Shown here: in pieces, positions 33,839 to 45,299 of the stretch
Layout: each line of letters starts with the position of its first letter
Numbering within the stretch: position 1 is the first letter of the stretch
Origin: Acanthosepion pharaonis
Taxonomy: Eukaryota > Mollusca > Cephalopoda > Sepiida > Sepiidae
Direction: 5' to 3'
Assembly (NCBI GenBank): GCA_903632075.3
Contig: CAHIKZ030002621.1
Coordinates: forward strand, 1 to 64,000
DNA: 64,000 nt
Position numbers and translations under genes: made by a program
Notes under the pieces: model-generated
The model's input: only the letters and a program-made list of their open reading frames with translations
What the model was told of the DNA's origin: nothing
The model's database searches: none

Positions 33839-34290
33839 TGTTGATATTTAGTAGGCACCACCCACCACGAGGGTAGATGTGGCACAAGGCCGAGTTTAAC
33901 GTGGGTCATCCGAGGCTTGGCCAAAAAATCCCCGTAGAAACCGCATAAACGGGTTCGGGTCTGTCTACCTCCCCGGACGAGACTCTGCCCTTCGGCACAA
34001 TCTCGTCCGGGTTTCTCTCTGCCTGTGGGCCGAGAGTTCGACAGCAGCTGCGAACTGTCACACCCTCGGTAGAACAATCTATGCAACTGTTAATATTTGA
34101 CAGCCCCCTGCCCCGCCACGAGGGATGTATGTGGCACAAGGCCGAGTTCACTGTGGGTTCACTGTGGGTTCTCTGAGCCCGTAGGCTCGGCCAAAAATAT
34201 TCATTTAGAACTCGCATAAACGGGTTCAGGGCCTGTCTTACCTTCCCGGACGAGGCAGAGAGTTTGTCAGTTGAACAATCTATGCGACTG
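33839..34290. repeat. GC-rich tandem duplication, two units
   Basis: Unit 1 (33839-34087) and unit 2 (34088-34290) are diverged direct copies. Both contain CCACGAGGG, TGTGGCACAAGGCCGAGTT, CGCATAAACGGGTTC, TTCCCGGACGAG-like text and end GAACAATCTATGC. Unit 1 has an 11-bp perfect stem, CCCGGACGAGA (33972-33982) with TCTCGTCCGGG (34001-34011); unit 2 has lost its right half. The GC content contrasts with the whole neighbourhood. A 134-codon minus frame runs through both units but simply repeats itself (CIDCST, FWPSL). Not matched to a known element. Confidence 0.7.
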
Positions 34291-34590
34291 TTTCCTAAAG
34301 TCCTTCTCACCTCCTTATCTTATAGTAGATGGAAAGTCCAAAATAGACTCTTTAGAGGGAAGACACGACAACAGTTATCAAATTCAAAGTTTAGTAAAAG
34401 GTATGCCTATGATTATCGGTGCAGCTAAAACTTAGTTTTAGTGTGTTTCTGTTAAATATTTTCTTAAATATCTGTTAAATATTTTACTAATCATTTCAAG
34501 GAAACGATGCTATATTTATGGGTAAAAGAGCTTGATATTAGAGACAGAGTGTATGTAAATATGAAAGTGGACACTGAGGTGAAATCCAAG
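34291..34590. other. No gene recognised
   Basis: AT-rich with repeated TGTTAAATATTTT. Confidence 0.4.
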
Positions 34591-34599
34591 CAGCATCAG

Positions 34600-34760
34600 C
34601 CTGTTTCATGCTTCAGTGCAATCTTCAGGCAATGTGTAGTGTGTTTTGGGTCTACTATTTATATATGCTGATCAGATGTTCATTATGAGGATTAAGGTCA
34701 TAATATATATATATTCGTAAAATACATCTATTGGATGCTTTAGTACACATCATCAGTGAT
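34600..34760 (-). repeat. Two hammerhead-like motifs
   Basis: First: CTGAAGA (34628-34622), UGC/GCA stem, GAAACAGGCTG (34607 on); same family as 22344-22367. Second: CTGATGATGTGTAC (34756 on) with TAAA in place of GAAA (34742-34739), so decayed. A short (TA)n lies between them at 34700-34713. Confidence 0.5.
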
Positions 34761-34985
34761 GTTTCTAGCCGAGGTCCATTAGGGGTTACGGGACTTTCAA
34801 CATCATAACCCCTCTCCAAAGTGACCCAGCCGATACTTATCGGGTATCGACTTGTGTACCTGCCGTCAGCTATAATTTTTTACATCTTCCGAAGTAGAAA
34901 CCATACGACACTTCTTGGCAATTTATTGTCCAATCCCAGATGACTTCCGGTTCACCAGCAATGTGCGCTCTTCCATAAAAAAAGG

Positions 34986-35065
<80 letters not shown>

Positions 35066-35075
35066 GAATGAAGAA
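34986..35075. repeat. (CA)n(TA)n microsatellite
   Basis: CA tract to about 35032, then TA with a CATA interruption. Confidence 0.95.
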
Positions 35076-35384
35076 TTCGGATCAAATGCAGATAAAATAA
35101 GGATCGGAAACCGACAGAATGACAGGATAAAGGACAAATAGGACGCTTTAAAAAAATCTAGCATATTTCGCTTTTATTAAGGCTTCATCAGAAAATGAGA
35201 TATGAAAAAGTTTTTTTTTTTATTTTGTGTTGTTTGATTTTCTTTTTTTAATCAGACCTCACATGCATTTGACATGTCAAGAAGCTTTCGTGCGTATAAT
35301 TTATGTGTGCCAATGTAGCAAAATTCTAGTTTGTCTATGAGGGATTTGGATGATGCACACAAATTATACACACAATTTTCTAGT

Positions 35385-35755
35385 ATCTGTTTATATTTCT
35401 GAGATGAGGTATTATGTATACTATTTACATTATTCGGACTATTTTCCTCATCTTCGTTGCCATATTTATCACAACATTTAGGCCGATGTATGCTCCGGCC
35501 TTCTTCAGGTGGATGGAATGTCGAACTGAACCCTTTATTTCGCTCGCTGAGGTAGACTGTTCTAATTCCACGTGCCATGATGTGAGAAGTCAGTTATCTC
35601 CTGCTAATTCCCCTTTCCAAGTTCTCCACTGCTTTAACTAGGTATTGAACTCACACTCTTTGGGTCCGGTCACTAATGCTTTTATCCACTGTGCCATGTG
35701 TCCTTAAGGATCCAGTGACAAAAATGAGGACAATAGTCCGAATAATATAAATAGT
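35385..35755. mobile_element. PLE terminal repeat pair, right arm truncated
   Basis: The left arm has the family flank TTTATATTTCTGAGATGAGG, the terminus TTTACATTATTCGGACTA and CTGAAGA (35508-35502), but TAAA instead of GAAA. The spacer with TCTTTGGGTCCGGTCAC follows. Only the outer end of the right arm remains (GATGAGG-like hairpin and AGTCCGAATAATATAAATAG at 35726-35755). Confidence 0.65.
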
Positions 35756-35883
35756 GCACACATTTTTTTTATAAAGCTGAAGTGACGACATGTGTAACGC
35801 TTAAAAACCCCATAAGACCCCATAAAAATGCATAAAATATTATTCGTTTTTTAGATATATCATTATTTTACGCTTAGTAAATA

Positions 35884-36600
35884 CTAGCAGTAGAGCCCGG
35901 CGTTGCCCGGGGATGTAACAGTAAGAGATAGATCAAGTATCGACCATTATAAAGACTGAAAAATAAAATTGACAAAGATTATTGTTTAATGATTATTGTT
36001 ATTGTTATTGTTTAAGGTTGACGGACACGCATGTCTTAATTAGTTTTTTTTTTTTGTATTTTTTTTTTTTTTTTTACGAATTGGTCAAACCCAAATTCAA
36101 ACAAAAACATTGTTTTCAATCGTTATGAGTCTACCGATTGAATAGAATTTTATTATAAACAATTGTCTTGTAAATGGAATTTTTAAAGCATTCTGAATGT
36201 AAAAATAAAGAAAAAAGTGTGCAAGACAATAAGAAACACTACCTGCCAAAAAAAGTGAAGTTTTGCTGAAATCGGTTGAAAAATGTAAGAAATCCGATCC
36301 CATATATAAACGAACACACGCACACACACAAACAACCTGGGTTTTATAAGTATAACTCGATATGAGTTGCCCCCCTTTCATTCTGGCGACAGTGATGCCT
36401 CTTAATCGTGTTTTCAAATTAATTTCGTGCAAAAACGATTGTGTTTCCAATTTTTGGTGCTGTTAGAACAACCGCAAGGTAATTTTACGCAGTCCTGTGA
36501 AGTTTTGTTGAAATCAGTTGAAAAATGTAGGAAATCCGATCCATTATATAAACGAACAGACATACACACATACACAACCTGGGTTTTATAATAAGTATGA
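35884..36600 (-). mobile_element. Helitron-like non-autonomous element
   Basis: Minus-strand 3' end: a CCCGG/CCGGG hairpin (CCCGGGCAACGCCGGG), then ACTGCTAG and T, fitting the CTRR-T rule. Minus-strand 5' end at 36600: A followed by TCATACTTATTATAAAACCC. A second 5'-like segment (TTATACTTATAAAACCCAGG) lies at 36358-36338, and the following about 105 bp (AAATCCGATC, AAATGTAAGAAATCC) are directly repeated 240 bp apart. It contains no Rep/helicase coding sequence. Confidence 0.6.
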
Positions 36601-38110
36601 TTTCAAACGGACATGAGTAAAATAATAATAATAATAATAATAAAGTAGAATTATTGTTGCATTCTTTGGTTGTCGGCTTTTAACCGTTACATATAACGTC
36701 TCTTTAACTTCGGATTCCTAAAAAAATTACTCGAAAAAATAAAAATAAAAACGAACTTTAGCAATTTCCTGATAACATGAGATAATTCTGAAATTCGGAA
36801 AACTAGAATGGTTTGCAACACGTTGCTGTCTGTTGAAATTCTCACAGTATTTAGTATTGTCGTTTTTGTCGAGTTTCTTTTCGTTCAATTTCGCAACGCA
36901 ATCGTTGAAATTTGAATAAGCTGATTTCTTTGGAAAATACTTTAATGAAAACAGTACTTCGCCATTTAATGATTTCCTTAATTTTATAGGACTTCATGAT
37001 AAAGTTTTAAGAATATTTTTTTTCCTTTTTAACAGCGAAGAATATATTCTTAGGATTTCATACCCTTGAGCATGCAACATACAACTGGTCATGTGTAAAT
37101 ATTTCTTTCTGGAGCCCAATTCCCACTTTTTAAAGCATTTGGCCTTGTGATTTGTTTGTAGTTCTCTCAAACGCAGGGTGAATTGCAAACTGGATTATTT
37201 CTTAAAGAGATGATAAGCAAAAGACAATATTGCATTCTTATTAAATAAGTATTTGTTATTTTAATAATTAATTTGTTTTTAAAATAGTGGGAGAATTTTG
37301 TATGTGAAATAATAAGACTTTTAATTTTAGAAAAATTAATGAACATTTTTTGTACTAAGCCACGTACCCTAGTAATTCTCCCTTAATTTTGGTTTCAATC
37401 GGTCAATGTATCGTTATTTTAGAGGATATGACGGAAGTCACAGAATTTTATATATAGATATGTTTAATTTGATATTATAGGAATAGATAAGTTTGTCTAT
37501 CGTCTGGTTAACACTTCTCCCTAGTCTTTGAAACAGGAGTAGAGGTTTATTCTTTGTTCCCTGTTTTAGGACAGAGTTTTCGGTTCTTTCTAAAGTCTAC
37601 TTCAATACTATAATTCTAACGTTTCCGCCTTAACTTTAGCTTTTCACTAATTATTTTTCTCTGACCCCCAATAGGAGTAGAGAGGTTTGCTATCTTCGGG
37701 TTCGTACCCCTTCCCAGTTTTTTGAACCGGAGTAGAGGTTTATCCTTTGTTTCCTGTTTAGGATTGGGTTCCTGGATCCTTTTAAAGTTTACTTCAACTC
37801 TATACTTCTAACGTGTTCACCTGAACTCCTATACATCTGAGGTCTCCGCCTGAACTCTGAAATTTTATTCACTAATTAATTCTTGACCTCTTCTAATTTA
37901 GAATTTGATCTTATCTTTCCTGCATTTCTTCAAGAACTTCACTTCTTGGCATTTCTTGGGTAAAAACTACTCCACTCAGTAACTCTCGACTTTGAGTGGC
38001 TCTTGGGCCTTGTATTGGGTAAGACATTAGTAAAAAACAAAACAACAAAAAACATGTTTAAAATAATTATTGCTGCCGAAATATACCTTATATATATGTA
38101 TATATGTATG
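36601..38110. other. No gene recognised
   Basis: (AAT)n at 36626-36645. From 37480 to 37880 several diverged repeats of GGAGTAGAGGTTTAT and TTTTAAAGTTTACTTCAA-like blocks occur about 190 bp apart, so this part is an old tandem duplication. No coding motif. Confidence 0.4.
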
Positions 38111-38114
38111 TAAT

Positions 38115-38260
38115 ATAAAAGGCTCAAACACTAATATTCAAATATTATTAATATTCAAAAAGCTTTTTGAATTTGTAGGTCTAATGAATTACGATTACGA
38201 TTCCAATGTAATAAATTATAGCCATGGAACGTTAGTGTTCGAGCCTTTTATATTATATTC
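38115..38260. repeat. Palindromic family P3, left arm shortened
   Basis: Left remnant AAAAGGCTCAAACACTAAT and full right arm TTTTTGAATTTGTAGGTCTA to GTTAGTGTTCGAGCCTTTTA. Both ends are complementary, closing a hairpin. Followed by CTCTGTCCTGGATAATGAGC, shared with 43440-43460. Confidence 0.65.
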
Positions 38261-38324
38261 TTGCTCTGTCCTGGATAATGAGCTCTAACGACATTCTATC
38301 CTCTAAGAAATATGTATACATACA

Positions 38325-38415
<91 letters not shown>
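38325..38415. repeat. (CA)n(TA)n microsatellite
   Basis: CA to about 38367, then TA. Confidence 0.95.
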
Positions 38416-38420
<5 letters not shown>

Positions 38421-38548
38421 GATATGATAAAGAATATATATACACGCACATATACTTGACCTACGTATAAATATATTTTTTCCACAGGTGTTATAAATAT
38501 ATATTAGTGAATATACATAATATTCAACGTCGATAGCACGACTTGGTG

Positions 38549-38574
38549 TTTCATGCTGTTCTTGCAAGTTTCAG
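38549..38574 (-). repeat. Decayed hammerhead-like motif
   Basis: Minus strand CTGAAAC, TTGCAAG, CAGCAT, GAAACACC. Related to 22344 and 34604 copies, but CTGANGA is altered. Confidence 0.35.
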
Positions 38575-38639
38575 GTGAAAATATGTTCTTACCGTTATGG
38601 AGTTCACGTTCTCGTGGTGATGATTCAAAATTGTGTGTG

Positions 38640-39320
38640 TGTGTGTGAATGGATTTATATATCCGAAATAAATTGCTTTATTAGTAAAAAATATTATTAT
38701 TATTAGTGGGTACACGTATTGATAGGTAATTCAGACAATGCACCATCAATACGGTCTCCATAGTAGAATTTGAAAAGGCACGCTTCGACTATAGAAACGG
38801 TTTCTCTGATGAAAACAATGCAATGCAAGTCCGTTTCCTTTTTGTCCATAATCTTTTTTTAGTGAGGAAGTGTTTCTTAATTTCACTGTTTAAATAAATA
38901 AAAATAATAATAGATTAAGTAACTCAAATACGTGTACCCACTAAAAAAAAATATTTTTATATCTATTTACCCCCCCACTTTCATCTTAAATAATTTTTCC
39001 GTGACTTTAATATTTTTATTATACAGATTCAATATATCAATGACATATTCATAGTAACGAAAAACCTACACAAAATGAAAAAAAAAAAAAAAACTTGAAG
39101 CAGCCTTTAAGAATAGCACTGTTTTAAATTTACTTATGAACTTAATATTATAACCCGTGTCCTTGACGTTGTAGTCACCACCAACAATCATAATTTTACT
39201 GCTACACTGTATAAAAATATTGCAATCATAAACCCGTGTCCTCTCAATTACAAAAGAGAATTTATCCTCCCAGGTATAAAATAACAGTTATAAAAAAAAA
39301 TGATTAAAAATGAGTTCTTC
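38640..39320. other. No gene; inverted AT-rich copy pair likely
   Basis: ATTAGTGGGTACACGTATT near 38703 and AATACGTGTACCCACTAA near 38928 are complementary, about 225 bp apart. The two ends define another small palindromic element (roughly 38685-38945). Beyond it, no signal. Confidence 0.45.
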
Positions 39321-39327
39321 CTCAGAC

Positions 39328-39440
39328 ATTTTGCTATAAAATGTATTGTTGGCCATTTTGCTCTAAAATGTATTGTTGGCCATTTTGCTATAAAATGTAT
39401 TGTTGGCCATTTTGCTATAAAATGTATTGTTGGTCATTTT
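39328..39440 (+). repeat. Tandem repeat, four 27-bp units
   Basis: Units of TTTTGCTATAAAATGTATTG plus TTGGCCA, nearly identical. The same unit occurs twice inside palindrome P1 (20220-20290). Confidence 0.9.
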
Positions 39441-39818
39441 TATGCAAAATGAGGAGAGCATTGATTATAATTATGTACCGAAGGGAAGTACTGATGATCG
39501 TTGAATTAAAAATTTGGGAGTTCTAACTTTTTTCTTCAGCATTTCATGTCTGAACTCACAGTTTCTTTCCGCTTTTTGTCTTATTTTTAAGTATGCCATA
39601 TTGTGATAAGATCTGCCAATGAAGATGAAATATAAAAAACAAGACGCAATTTTATCATTGATGATTTAGTAATCCGTGCACTTTCTATACATTTTATCCC
39701 TAGTTTGTTTTTTTTCTTCTTTTAATTAATGCAAACATGTAATCAAAACTAAATAAAAGCATCTTGTCTGTCGTATTCAAAGAAATGTGCATGAAAGAAG
39801 GATTGCTGCCTAAATACA

Positions 39819-39822
<4 letters not shown>

Positions 39823-39910
<88 letters not shown>
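39823..39910. repeat. (TA)n(TG)n microsatellite
   Basis: TA to about 39874, TG to 39910. Confidence 0.95.
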
Positions 39911-39912
<2 letters not shown>

Positions 39913-40010
39913 GTTTCCATCTATATGATAAAGAGAAACTCTGGATTAAGTGTATTGAAAAGGAAGATAATTATGTTGAAAAATAAATATTTTGTGTATA
40001 AAATACCATA

Positions 40011-40781
40011 TCTCTATCTATAAAAGGCAGGATGTGTGCGTGTGTGTGTAACGAATGCACGGCCGCAATTTTCGACGGATTTGCACCAAAATTTACATGC
40101 ACATGCTCCAAGTTAGCGGAAAGGCCAAGACTGACGTTGCATTTCCCAATTCCCATCGATAGTGGAAATAATCGATTTTTCATGCTTCTACGGCAGTTTT
40201 CATGTAGTTTGCGGCCATTTTCTACTGGCAAGAGTGAGAGTCAATAGATGGCTCCCACGAATAGACAGGAGGATTCTATTATCCAGCATGAGAGCCAACA
40301 GCTGACTGACACGAATGTTAACTAGTATGCTAGCATGCAAAAAAATCGATAGCTGCATTCGTCACAAGTGGGAAAAATTTAAATCTGCATGGCACTTTAC
40401 TCCAATTGGCTCATTCGCTTGCTTAAACTCAACGTTGATTCTGATTCCGCAGAACTGGGTTGGGTGTGAAAAAGTATTTGTTGTTAACATTCTTTTTTCA
40501 TTCGGTTTTTCCAGTTACGAGTCCTTTTTTAAAGGTGATCGTTTTGTGTTCATTTTGTTTAGTTATTTTTCGTAACAGATTTAATGTTTAGTATAGAGCT
40601 TAGAAAAAATTCGCAATGTGAGATAGGCAAGAAGTAAGACATGTAGCAACATCAGCACGGCAAAAGGCACTCCTTTAAAGACAAGGAAGAGGAAAAATAT
40701 TTTAATTCAAGTGATAGCGACTGCTGTATGAGTCGTACGATTTTTGAATCAAGCACGGGCAACGCCGGGTCATGCTGCTAG
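40011..40781 (+). mobile_element. Helitron-like non-autonomous element
   Basis: A 771-bp element starting TCTCTATCTATAAAAGGCAG after an A (40010) and ending GGCAACGCCGGGTCATGCTG then CTAG before a T (40782). A|TC...CTRR|T is the Helitron signature, with a small GGC/GCC hairpin just before the end. An inverted copy of almost equal length lies at 59571-60337. No Rep or helicase sequence. Its internal frames (40032-40247, 40315-40575) are shared only with the other copy. Confidence 0.75.
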
Positions 40782-42500
40782 TCTGCATATAAAATCGTCC
40801 TATTTCATCAGGAAAAGCTACTTTGAATTTGTCATTTTTTAGTATACCTTAACGTTGTAAGTTGTATTATACCAGAATGATATTTTTAGCGATGTTTTGG
40901 GGTAAAAAAAGGTACTTTTATGTGCTATTCTATGTATTAAATGCATCCTTGTCAAAGGATTACTATTATTAAGGTAGGTAAAAATGCGATATTGACATCC
41001 ATAAAAATTATACTGGATTTGATCGTTACAGTAAGTGTGCTCCAGACAATGTTACCGTGTACAAGACAAGATCAATGCGAATTGTCCTCGAAGAATTGCG
41101 TTTAAATAATACGCTGTTCATGATTTGTATACTGTTGTTGCTGCTGCTGTAGTCTGTGATCATTCGAATAATGATGGTGCTTATGATGGAGACGAGTCAC
41201 CATAGTAACAATGATGCCCACGCCTCACGGCTGAGGAAGTAATCACAGACGCTCGTAATTCTTTGGGGGAAACTGATGTAACAGTTCCATTGCCTGCAGA
41301 CTGCCTGAAGTCGGACATCTCTCTCTTGTTTTTGGTTTTTGTTTTTAATTACAAAGGCCAAGAGATATTTTGCGCGCCTCTCAATCTGACTTACGCCAGT
41401 CCCCCTTCTACTTTACCATGATACTATTATCACAGCTTGGAAAAATGGCTGCCGTCCTTCCAGACATAACTTGACTTTGTCAAATCACTCTGTACTAACT
41501 TGCAATCGGAACGAGAACGATTGGAATTAAAAAGGAAAAAAAATGAAAGTAAAAATTAGAAACGATAAAAAAAGATTCAATCAATTTTCAGGGATTTTCG
41601 AGAACAAGAAAGCACTTTTTTAATAACTTCGCCATCTTTATTTCTTTTCTTTTTTTGTGGGAAGTTGCTTCTTTTTTTTATTATTCCACGGGTAAAAAAA
41701 TATGTTTTGGCGTTCTTTTCCCCTATTACTTTCTTTCTTTTCCTCACTTTCCTATGTTTTCTTCATTATTTTCAATTTGTTTTTTCTTCGCGTTCGTCTT
41801 TGTATGATTCTTCTCTCTTCATCTCTCTTCTGTACCTCATATTTTTCTTTTATCTATAGAATTGTTTTATTTTTTTTTTAAATTTAATTAGGATAATTTA
41901 TAAAGTTTAAATCTCTTAAAATTTTGTATCGGTCAAGTGATATTGTTATTAAATACAAAATGAAGTAGCTAATCATATAATGGAAAAGCTAACTACAATT
42001 CATTGACCTCCGGTATTTTAAAAACAAATTTGAATTTTTGTGTGTGTATGCATAAACGTGTCGATTTTTGTAAAGACAAGCGAACATTCACAACAATATC
42101 AAGAAATAAGAACAGTAACTATCTTAATTTTCTAACCTTCCTTTAACAATTGTCTTCTACGAAACCAAAGTACGTAAAACTCAATAAAATATTAGAATGC
42201 TTAAAATATTTAAAATTTTTAAGACTAAAATTATAAGAAAAACGTTCACCTTTTATACGTCATGTAATTTTATAAAATTATGTCCTCTTTAGATAAATTT
42301 TCCGGTTGTCGATAAATGTGTCAACAGCCAATAAAACCCATCTCCGTGTAAAAAATTTTCTGAGATATTTTAAACTAAAATATAAATATGACTGGTGAGA
42401 AATCACCGATATAAAGTAATCCTAAGTGTATAGAGAGGAATAAGCACAGTCTATCTCGTAGATTGAATAAAGCACTGAGTAAGATAAAATAAAGAAGACG
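40782..42500. other. No gene recognised
   Basis: Unique sequence, least AT-biased at 41110-41430. Short frames such as 41665-41859 are T-rich low complexity. A segment near 41880-42180 resembles 50860-51130 (TATAAAGTTTAAATCT, AAAACAAATTTGAATTTTTG, CGTGTCGATTTTTGTAAA), so both belong to an unnamed dispersed repeat. Confidence 0.4.
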
Positions 42501-42530
42501 AGCTTATATATATATATATATATATGGGGT

Positions 42531-42659
42531 GGCTCCTCAAGACGGTGTAATGGTCAGCATGCTTGTCTCGCTAGAACAATTGTGAATGAGTAGTAAGTTT
42601 GATCCTCACTGATTTCCCCCTACTTTTGGAGTTTTGCCACATCAAGGTACGCTTGGAAA

Positions 42660-42660
<1 letters not shown>
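42531..42660 (+). repeat. tRNA-derived SINE fragment
   Basis: ACGGTGTAATGGTCAGCATG is tRNA-like at the A box and AGTTTGATCCTCAC at the B box. It differs from the other SINE families in the window. Confidence 0.45.
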
Positions 42661-42662
<2 letters not shown>

Positions 42663-42726
<64 letters not shown>

Positions 42727-42982
42727 AACGGCAAAATTGTCCAACTCGTGTAAAAGTAAAATTGTCCATTTAAACCGTTGTATCTTAGAAATAATAAAAG
42801 ATGCCTTACTGGAATTCTCCAAGGTTTTTATAACACTACTGGTTTCTACTTTGAGCAATAATAATGTATCATTACTCTCCAAGATTAACAGAAGAATCGT
42901 GATGAAATCGATCGTAAACGAAAATGACATGTTCATCATGAATTAATCATATCTAAGGCTCGGAAGCTCATGGGTTATTGAA

Positions 42983-43074
<92 letters not shown>

Positions 43075-43127
43075 GCTCCTTTTTCAGTTTATAAAAAGTA
43101 TAGAAACTTTAGTTGGTGTTAACTTCG

Positions 43128-43200
<73 letters not shown>
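42663..43200. repeat. Three (TA)n tracts and one (CA)n
   Basis: TA at 42663-42720, CA/TA at 42989-43070, TA at 43129-43195. The sequence between 43071 and 43125 (TCCTTTTTCAGTTTATAAA, TTAGTTGGTGTTAACTTCG) recurs at 57561-57612, also beside (TA)n. Confidence 0.9.
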
Positions 43201-43207
<7 letters not shown>

Positions 43208-43210
43208 GAT

Positions 43211-43427
43211 ATAAAAGGCTTTCAAACACTAATGTTCCATAGTTATAATTTATTATATTGAAATCTTAATCACGATCCAATTCATCAGACATTCAAATTC
43301 AAAAAGACTATTAATTCTGTAGTAATATATGTCTTTTTGAATTTGTACATTTGATGAATTGGATTGTGATTATGATACCAATGTAATAAATTATAATCAT
43401 GGACTATTAGTGTTTGAGCCTTTTATG
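43211..43427. mobile_element. Palindromic family P3, full copy
   Basis: Arms 43211-43309 and 43332-43427 are inverted copies around a 22-bp spacer. Ends ATAAAAGGCTTTCAAACACT and its complement. Each arm carries a GATGAATTGGATTGTGATT segment in which ATTGGA can pair with CCAAT. Partial copies lie at 38115-38260 and 23975-24071. Confidence 0.7.
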
Positions 43428-43689
43428 TTATATTATTGCTCTGTCCTGGACATTGAACTCTACCTGGATTCTATTCCCTTGAAAATATATACATTAAAAT
43501 GTTTGCAGATTTTAGTAATTTCCTTAATATATACTAATATTATCTATCTATCTATCTTATATATATATATATAGATATATATATATATATATATATATCC
43601 GTTGCGATGAGAACGAAAATAATATAAAAATTCTAACGTTCACAGCATTAATTCAAAAGAGGGCTCGATACCGATAGTAGAGCAATAAT

Positions 43690-43956
43690 TATTTATGATA
43701 ATTTTATCATATAGACAAAAACAGTTTACTCACTACAAAGATGCAACTTCGTTTCGGTGCATTTCAATTGCACTTATGTGCTATATCTCATCAAATGAGT
43801 ACCCCAGGTATATTAAGCTGTATGTGGGATCAACTAGGAGACCTTTTAATGATAGATATTACAGTCACATATCCTCCTTTACAAATGCGGACACTTTCGA
43901 AATATTCTTGGAAACTGAACGAGGAAGGAAACCAGGACTTGCAAAGCTTTAAATGA
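43690..43956 (+). pseudogene. GIY-YIG endonuclease fragment of a PLE
   Basis: In the frame from 43695 the segment YPRYIKLYVGSTRRPFNDRY followed by YSHISSF matches the GIY-YIG core (the YIG motif as YVG, then S.RPF..R...H). In PLEs this domain is C-terminal to the RT and nicks DNA. Only this core remains, ending at a stop after GRKPGLAKL. A 71-codon overlapping frame at 43741-43956 is a shadow. Confidence 0.55.
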
Positions 43957-44277
43957 ACCTTGTTTTTTATGTTTACAGGAGAAAATATGTATTATTGAAC
44001 TTTTGAACAACACCCGATTATTAAATCAAAGATATGAAAGCATCGTCTTTTGCAGACATATTAAAGATTTAACATTACAATCATGCAAAATTCTTAAATC
44101 CATAACTCTAAACGTTTAAAATTAGAACTCACCTCCTTTGATATACTTCCTACCCTCTTATATACCTCTCCACTAATTTATCTTAGATTATGATTATTAA
44201 AATGTTTGCAGATTTTAGTAATTTCCTTAAGTATATTGAAGAAATATTCGGAGTAATTATTCATTACACCAGCCGCA

Positions 44278-44325
44278 CATCCAAGCTTACAGCGCCTGGT
44301 ATTCCCAAGCGGTCACCATCTATTA
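44278..44325 (-). repeat. Isolated 5S rRNA 3'-end fragment
   Basis: Minus strand GATGGTGACCGCTTGGGAAT, ACCAGGCGCTGTAAGCTTGG matches the 3' third of 5S rRNA better than the SINE copies do. No tRNA unit or tail follows, so it is probably a truncated SINE, though direct 5S pseudogene origin is possible. Confidence 0.65.
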
Positions 44326-44489
44326 TCTACAAAGCACTATCAAGTAAAACGGTTAATTTCAAACTTTTAATTTTCAAAGAGAATGAATTCAGTAAATGTA
44401 GAAAATAGAAAGGAGCGTAAGCCAAGCACGTGTTCCCTCACCGGATTTAGTCAGTGAATCAATTCTGAGATATTTGGAAGTCCTACCAT

Positions 44490-45290
44490 GATTTATTATT
44501 GGTGGATACAATGCAAATGACACGGTGTTGATATCAGAAACAGAAAGAAAACTGCAATAACTCCTACAAAAGGTAATAAAAGAAAGCTAGAAGAAAGGAC
44601 TAAGGATAAATTTCAAAAAGGTAAAATGCATGGTTGTTAGCAAAAGGGACAGCCCAACATGTAAATTACAAATCGGGGATGCCAAAATAAAAAAAAAGTA
44701 CAACAATTTAAATATCTGGAAAGTGTTTTAACAGAGGACGGAAAGTGCAGCACTAAAATCCGAAGGCGCATTGGAATAGTGAATAATGCTAAGCAGAGTA
44801 TTAAGAAACAGGAACATTTTGTGAGGAACAAGTAAAAGAGTACTGAACTGTTGCATCATATCAGTCCTCCTATATGACTATGAATGCTGAACAATCTCCT
44901 CACAGATCAATAAAAAAAATTGAAGCAAGAGCAATGTGGTTGTACAGAAGGATGATGAGAACATCATGAATCAAGCATGTGAGCAACCATAAAGTTTAAC
45001 AGAAAATGGAAACCAAAAGGATTTAACATCAGGAAGAGAGAGTTGAAATTTCTAGGGCCTATAATGACGAAAGAAGTCTTGGAAAATATCATACTCACAG
45101 GAGAGATTGAGTGCAAAAGAGAGGAAATCAACGAAAAACTTACCTAGCGATCTTCAGTGAATGGGCGGAGGAACAGGGTTTAGGAGATATAACAAAAAGA
45201 CAACATTTATTCAAAGGTACAAAGAACAGGAAATTGTGGAGAGCCATTATCAACACAAAGCATGTAATGAAAATTGAACTAAACCGGAAA
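44490..45290 (+). pseudogene. RTE-type LINE, RT C-terminal half
   Basis: Best copy of this family. Over several frames: NDTVLISETERKLQ (motif C region, the YADD box eroded before it), LRINFKK and KCMVVSKRDSPTCKLQIGDA, VQQFKYLESVLTEDGKC, IRRRIGIVNNAKQSI, NCCIISVLLYDYEC, WLYRRMMRTS, VSNHKV, KRELKFLGPIMTKE, ILTGEIECKREE and RKLWRAII. Numerous stops and shifts. The order matches an RTE endonuclease-reverse transcriptase from the RT palm to the C-terminus. 5' truncated. The 91-codon frame 45111-45386 covers the tail. Confidence 0.7.
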
Positions 45291-45299
45291 AGGGAAAGA

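Noticed and set aside
33906..34310. 134-codon minus frame
   Set aside because: Spans a GC-rich tandem duplication and repeats its own peptide; no recognised domain. Kept as a repeat.
39328..39440. CRISPR-like array
   Set aside because: No spacers; perfect head-to-tail units.
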